From JAVBMP01 sp031552195 (lineage in GTDB: Bacteria > Desulfobacterota > Desulfovibrionia > Desulfovibrionales > Desulfovibrionaceae): a stretch of 64,000 bases of DNA. A program made the translations under genes and the position numbers. Under the pieces are notes generated by a model. The model was given only the letters and a program-made list of their open reading frames with translations, did not search any database and was not told the origin of the DNA. The stretch lies in NCBI GenBank assembly GCA_031552195.1, contig JAVBMT010000006.1, forward strand, positions 11,117 through 75,116, read 5' to 3'. Below, one piece after another: positions 61,508 through 64,000 of this stretch (position 1 is the first letter of the stretch; every line of letters begins with the position of its first letter).

Positions 61508-62725
61508 TTGCTCCAGGTGACGCGCAACGGCGCGCTCACGGAAAAATACGCCTATGACCAGTCCGGGCGGCGCGTGGAGCAGCGCCGGGCTTATTGCGGC
61601 CTGGGCGACAACACCGATGGGCGTTTGTATTATAATGAGCAAGGCCGACTGGCCAGGGCCGGCGACGTTTCTTTTTCTTACGACGCCCGGGGCGCCCTGG
61701 CCGAGCGCCCCGATACGCAGGGCGTCAGCAAGTTCACATATGGCGACGGAGACGCCCGCACTGTTTTGCAAAGCGCGCATCTTTCCACCGGCGAAAAAAT
61801 TTATTATAGATACGGAAAAGATAATCCGTTGGGTCCGGCGGAGCGCTATAAGAACGATCGCCTGACGCATCAATACCGCTGGCTGGATCCTTTGCGCCTA
61901 GCTGCCTGGCTGGATCACGAGCACGCCCTGGAATATCGTTTCGCTTATGACCACTCCGGCGTGTTGGACCGCGTGCTGCTTCTGCCCCTGGCGGCCGCCA
62001 GAGAGGCGGATGCCGGCAGCGACTGGCTGGCCGCGCTGGTCATGCGCGACAGGCGGGAAAAGCTGCATGAGATGATGAACCGGGCGGGCGGCCGCCTGGA
62101 ACTTTTCTGCGGCTGCGACCAGGTGGGCGCGCCGCGCGTCTTTACGGATACGTCCGGCCGCTTGATAAAGGAAACGTTGCGCGACAGTTTCGGCGTGCCC
62201 GTTTCCGACAGCCTTCCGGAACTGTTCATGCCCGTGGGCTTCGCCGGCGGCCTGGCCGACCCGGATACCGGGCTGACCCGCTTCGGCTGGCGCGACTACG
62301 ACCCCAAGGTGGGGCGCTTCACCGCGCCGGATCCGGTCCGCGACATGCGCGGCGACGGCGACATCTACGATTACTGCATGGATGATCCCGTGAACCTGGT
62401 TGATCCGACGGGGTTGGCGTCCGGTTCCTTCAAATTGGGAGCTGGTCCGGCGAAGCTATATGACATCGGTCAGGAGATGGGGCTTCATCTGGGCGTGTAC
62501 GGAGCTTGGACGGCTGCCTTTTTGGCGGATAAGATCAGAAATATTGCGGATAGGCTTAAAGGCGCTGATGACAATCCTGATCATCAGGAAGCGCGGAATG
62601 CAATACGTAAAATAGAACCAGCGGTTCGTAGCGTGCATAAATTGGGCAAAGTGCCGTCATCTGTGGAAGACGTGAAGGATATACAGGACGCTGAGAAGCG
62701 TTTGTGGGGCAAAAAGCATGATTGA
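61508..62725 (+). CDS. orphan RHS C-terminal fragment with variable toxin-like tip
   Basis: A 405-residue piece of an RHS (YD-repeat) polymorphic toxin. YD repeats run from the start (EKYAYDQSGRRVEQR, FSYDARGALAER). They end with the conserved core close GLTRFGWRDYDPKVGRFTAP, then DPVNLVDPTGL at about residue 300. After it about 100 residues form a tip (HQEARNAIRKIEPAVRSVHK, DIQDAEKRLWGKKHD) with no toxin fold I know; base composition drops at the boundary. The frame is open back to 61334, but there is no start with a ribosome-binding site, only the TTG at 61508. The gene therefore lacks the usual long N-terminal shell and is probably a displaced tip cassette rather than a complete toxin. Confidence 0.75.
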   Translation: MLQVTRNGALTEKYAYDQSGRRVEQRRAYCGLGDNTDGRLYYNEQGRLARAGDVSFSYDARGALAERPDTQGVSKFTYGDGDARTVLQSAHLSTGEKIYYRYGKDNPLGPAERYKNDRLTHQYRWLDPLRLAAWLDHEHALEYRFAYDHSGVLDRVLLLPLAAAREADAGSDWLAALVMRDRREKLHEMMNRAGGRLELFCGCDQVGAPRVFTDTSGRLIKETLRDSFGVPVSDSLPELFMPVGFAGGLADPDTGLTRFGWRDYDPKVGRFTAPDPVRDMRGDGDIYDYCMDDPVNLVDPTGLASGSFKLGAGPAKLYDIGQEMGLHLGVYGAWTAAFLADKIRNIADRLKGADDNPDHQEARNAIRKIEPAVRSVHKLGKVPSSVEDVKDIQDAEKRLWGKKHD

Positions 62726-62817
62726 TATGCCGGTTAGAGGTCAAGATAACGTCATATTGCGTGTCTCGTTAGCAGAATAAAGAGCAAATGCCAATTTGGA
62801 TATCAAGGAGAATCTTT

Positions 62818-63426
62818 ATGGAAACAGTTGGGGGAAGAACTATTAGCGGCAATATGCTAACCTTCTATCTGACTCTTTTGGGAATCCTTCTATATGTGGC
62901 GTTTGTCGTACCAATTTTCTGGGCCTCTGCGGAAATTTTTGTGGAAGAACCAATAGGAGATGTCGTGCTAATCATGCTTCCCATGATGCCTTGGCTAGTG
63001 CTTTATCTTGTTCTGACTTGCGGCAGTATTTGTCTGCTGACCATGGGAAGGCAGAGCGTCAGGGCCTATCGCCTTCTTGGCTGCCCTGCTCATGCCGAGC
63101 TTATGCAGCTGCGGAAAACCACGCTTGGGCGTCCAGCAAAAAATGCTTCGCTAGCTGAGGCGAATAGTCCGACTGACGTAGAACATGAGGCCCTGAGCGA
63201 GGCTGACCGCTCTTACGCGTATAACTATCTGGTAAGTTGCGCTGCCCTGACCAGCCCATACATACGGGCGGCGCTCGTAATCTTCATATCGCTTTTCATA
63301 CTTTCCAAGGCTTCGCATGCCGGTCTTTTGGGGAACCTTCTGAGCCAGATGCCGGAATATAGTTCCAGCTTTGCTGGTTTAGTAGTCTTTGCCCTGGTTT
63401 TTGGCGGCATTGTGGAACTGGTGTGA
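62818..63426 (+). CDS. integral membrane protein, possible immunity protein of the RHS tip
   Basis: A 202-residue protein with four apparent TM helices (about residues 14-36, 44-68, 140-162 and 180-200) and a charged cytoplasmic loop (LRKTTLGRPAKNASLAEANS). I recognise no family. AAGGAG lies eight bases before the ATG, which is preferred to an ATG 10 codons earlier. It begins 93 bp downstream of the RHS tip, the usual place for a cognate immunity gene. Membrane immunity proteins guard against pore-forming or inner-membrane-acting tips. The assignment rests on position alone. Confidence 0.6.
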   Translation: METVGGRTISGNMLTFYLTLLGILLYVAFVVPIFWASAEIFVEEPIGDVVLIMLPMMPWLVLYLVLTCGSICLLTMGRQSVRAYRLLGCPAHAELMQLRKTTLGRPAKNASLAEANSPTDVEHEALSEADRSYAYNYLVSCAALTSPYIRAALVIFISLFILSKASHAGLLGNLLSQMPEYSSSFAGLVVFALVFGGIVELV

Positions 63427-63576
63427 CGTGGGCGCGTTTAGGGTCACTCTGAGCTTGAAACCATAATCAAAAAGCAAGGCCGTTGGATCGATATTCCAGT
63501 GGCTTTGCCGCATTTCCTAAAGAGCTTTTTTGCATTCGCCCGCAGCGGGGTACGGCCATGCCGGGATTTGCCAACG

Positions 63577-63612
63577 AAAAAAGGACTTTCGATTTCTCGA
63601 AAGTCCTTTTTT
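63577..63612 (-). terminator. terminator of tRNA-Asn
   Basis: A 16-bp perfect stem AAAAAAGGACTTTCGA (63577-63592) with 63597-63612 and a TTTC loop, T6 on either strand. It starts eight bases after the tRNA 3' end. Confidence 0.9.
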
Positions 63613-63619
63613 TAAATTC

Positions 63620-63695
63620 TGGCTCCCCGGCACGGGATTGAACCGCGGACCTAGTGATTAACAGTCACCCGCTCTGCCAGCTGAGCTACCGGGGA
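63620..63695 (-). tRNA. tRNA-Asn (anticodon GTT)
   Basis: A 76-nt cloverleaf on the minus strand: acceptor TCCCCGG/CCGGGGA, D-arm AGCTCAGCTGGCAGAGC, anticodon arm GTGACTGTTAATCAC reading GTT, T-arm CCGCGGTTCAATCCCGTG and encoded CCA. Its 3' end points toward the RHS island, and a degenerate copy of that end lies 2.76 kb downstream. Confidence 0.96.
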
Positions 63696-63832
63696 ATAGC
63701 GGCGCGCATTCACCCGCCGCGAAGAAATTCTTTACGCACATTCATTTCGTTAGTCAATAAAAAAATGAAAAATCCGCTCTTTTTCCTGAAGTCGCTCCGT
63801 TCGCTTACGCAGGTTTGCAGTGCGGCTGTTAA

Positions 63833-63857
63833 GGCGTTTCAATTTTAAACGCCTTAG
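63833..63857. terminator. AT-closed hairpin downstream of tRNA-Asn region
   Basis: AAGGCGTTTCAATTTTAAACGCCTT: a 9-bp stem AAGGCGTTT/AAACGCCTT flanked by T and A. It directly precedes the MITE-like element and could be a transcript end for a gene beyond the window. Confidence 0.4.
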
Positions 63858-63860
63858 GGA

Positions 63861-64000
63861 CTGTTTCTAAATAAATTTTTTGTCCAAATACTGCGTCAAT
63901 CGTCCTTTTTTTCTCCGGTCGAGTACCGTAAGAGTACACTCTCTTCGCAAAAAAGGCCGTTTTTCTTGTCTTTGGCGCAAAATCTTTTATTTAGAAACAG
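63861..64000. mobile_element. 140-bp MITE-like inverted-repeat element
   Basis: CTGTTTCTAAATAAA (63861-63875) and its exact reverse complement (63986-64000) bound a 140-bp non-coding segment with internal partial dyads (CCTTTTTTT...AAAAAAGG). A single identical end lies at 7673-7687 and a two-mismatch one at 57005-57019. It has no coding capacity, so it would depend on a transposase elsewhere. The element ends exactly at the window edge, so the flanking target duplication cannot be checked. Confidence 0.65.

Overview
The window looks like chromosome of a Desulfovibrio-type sulfate reducer (Desulfovibrionaceae). This is inferred from gene content, not from a marker gene. The pointers are an HndD-like [FeFe]-hydrogenase paired with an SfrB/GltD-like flavoprotein, an iron alcohol dehydrogenase, two methyl-accepting chemotaxis proteins, large PAS/HD-GYP and hybrid-kinase signalling proteins, a flgBC-fliEF cluster behind a sigma-54-type promoter, and the tig-clpP-clpX and phoH-HD-ybeY blocks. 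Core genes are GC-rich. Several islands, notably 58.6-60.8 kb, are clearly AT-richer.

Layout. 0-7.7 kb: a truncated Tat-exported polysaccharide deacetylase-like gene, an Fe-ADH, a chemoreceptor, a YedI/DUF808 membrane protein, a GT2 glycosyltransferase and a WcbI-like gene. 7.9-10.7 kb: an EmrAB-type efflux pair. 10.9-17.7 kb: a MetA-type outer-membrane protein, a small AT-rich secreted protein, the two-gene hydrogenase operon, a small membrane protein and tRNA-Arg(TCT). 17.9-21.3 kb: a small conserved protein overlapping tail-to-tail with an MltF-like lytic transglycosylase, a long gene-free stretch with a dispersed repeat and a hairpin-rich RNA candidate, and a TPR protein. 21.7-24.7 kb: flgB, flgC, fliE, fliF, ended by a 21-bp terminator stem. 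24.8-30.7 kb: a NapH-like ferredoxin membrane protein, a secreted WG-repeat protein, a SagB-type oxidoreductase and a GT2. 31-42 kb: dinB, a TerC-CBS-CorC membrane protein, phoH-HD-ybeY, a chemoreceptor, a MATE transporter and ogt. 42-50 kb: tig, clpP, clpX, an unknown GT-like gene, a BepA-type metalloprotease, a secreted VWA/peptidoglycan-binding protein and a tRNA Gly-Cys-Gly cluster. 50-58 kb: a PAS-HD-GYP-PAS protein, tag, a 999-aa hybrid kinase with its receiver partner, and a GT8. 58.5-64 kb is accessory DNA: an AT-rich three-gene cassette (two DUF2589 proteins plus an unknown), a degenerate tRNA-Asn 3' end, an orphan RHS C-terminus with a membrane protein that may be its immunity factor, the intact tRNA-Asn, and a 140-bp MITE-like element.

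The strongest leads for something undescribed are five. (1) The DUF2589 cassette, with a 12-bp direct repeat in its leader. (2) Degenerate 'tRNA 3' end plus terminator' copies downstream of both tRNA-Asn and tRNA-Arg, framing the RHS island and the hydrogenase region. (3) A multi-hairpin RNA candidate at 20.47-20.76 kb. (4) A dispersed intergenic repeat family and a 15-bp-TIR MITE. (5) An 18-bp perfect hairpin whose 3' arm runs into the phoH start codon. No CRISPR array, rRNA, integrase or intact transposase was seen.
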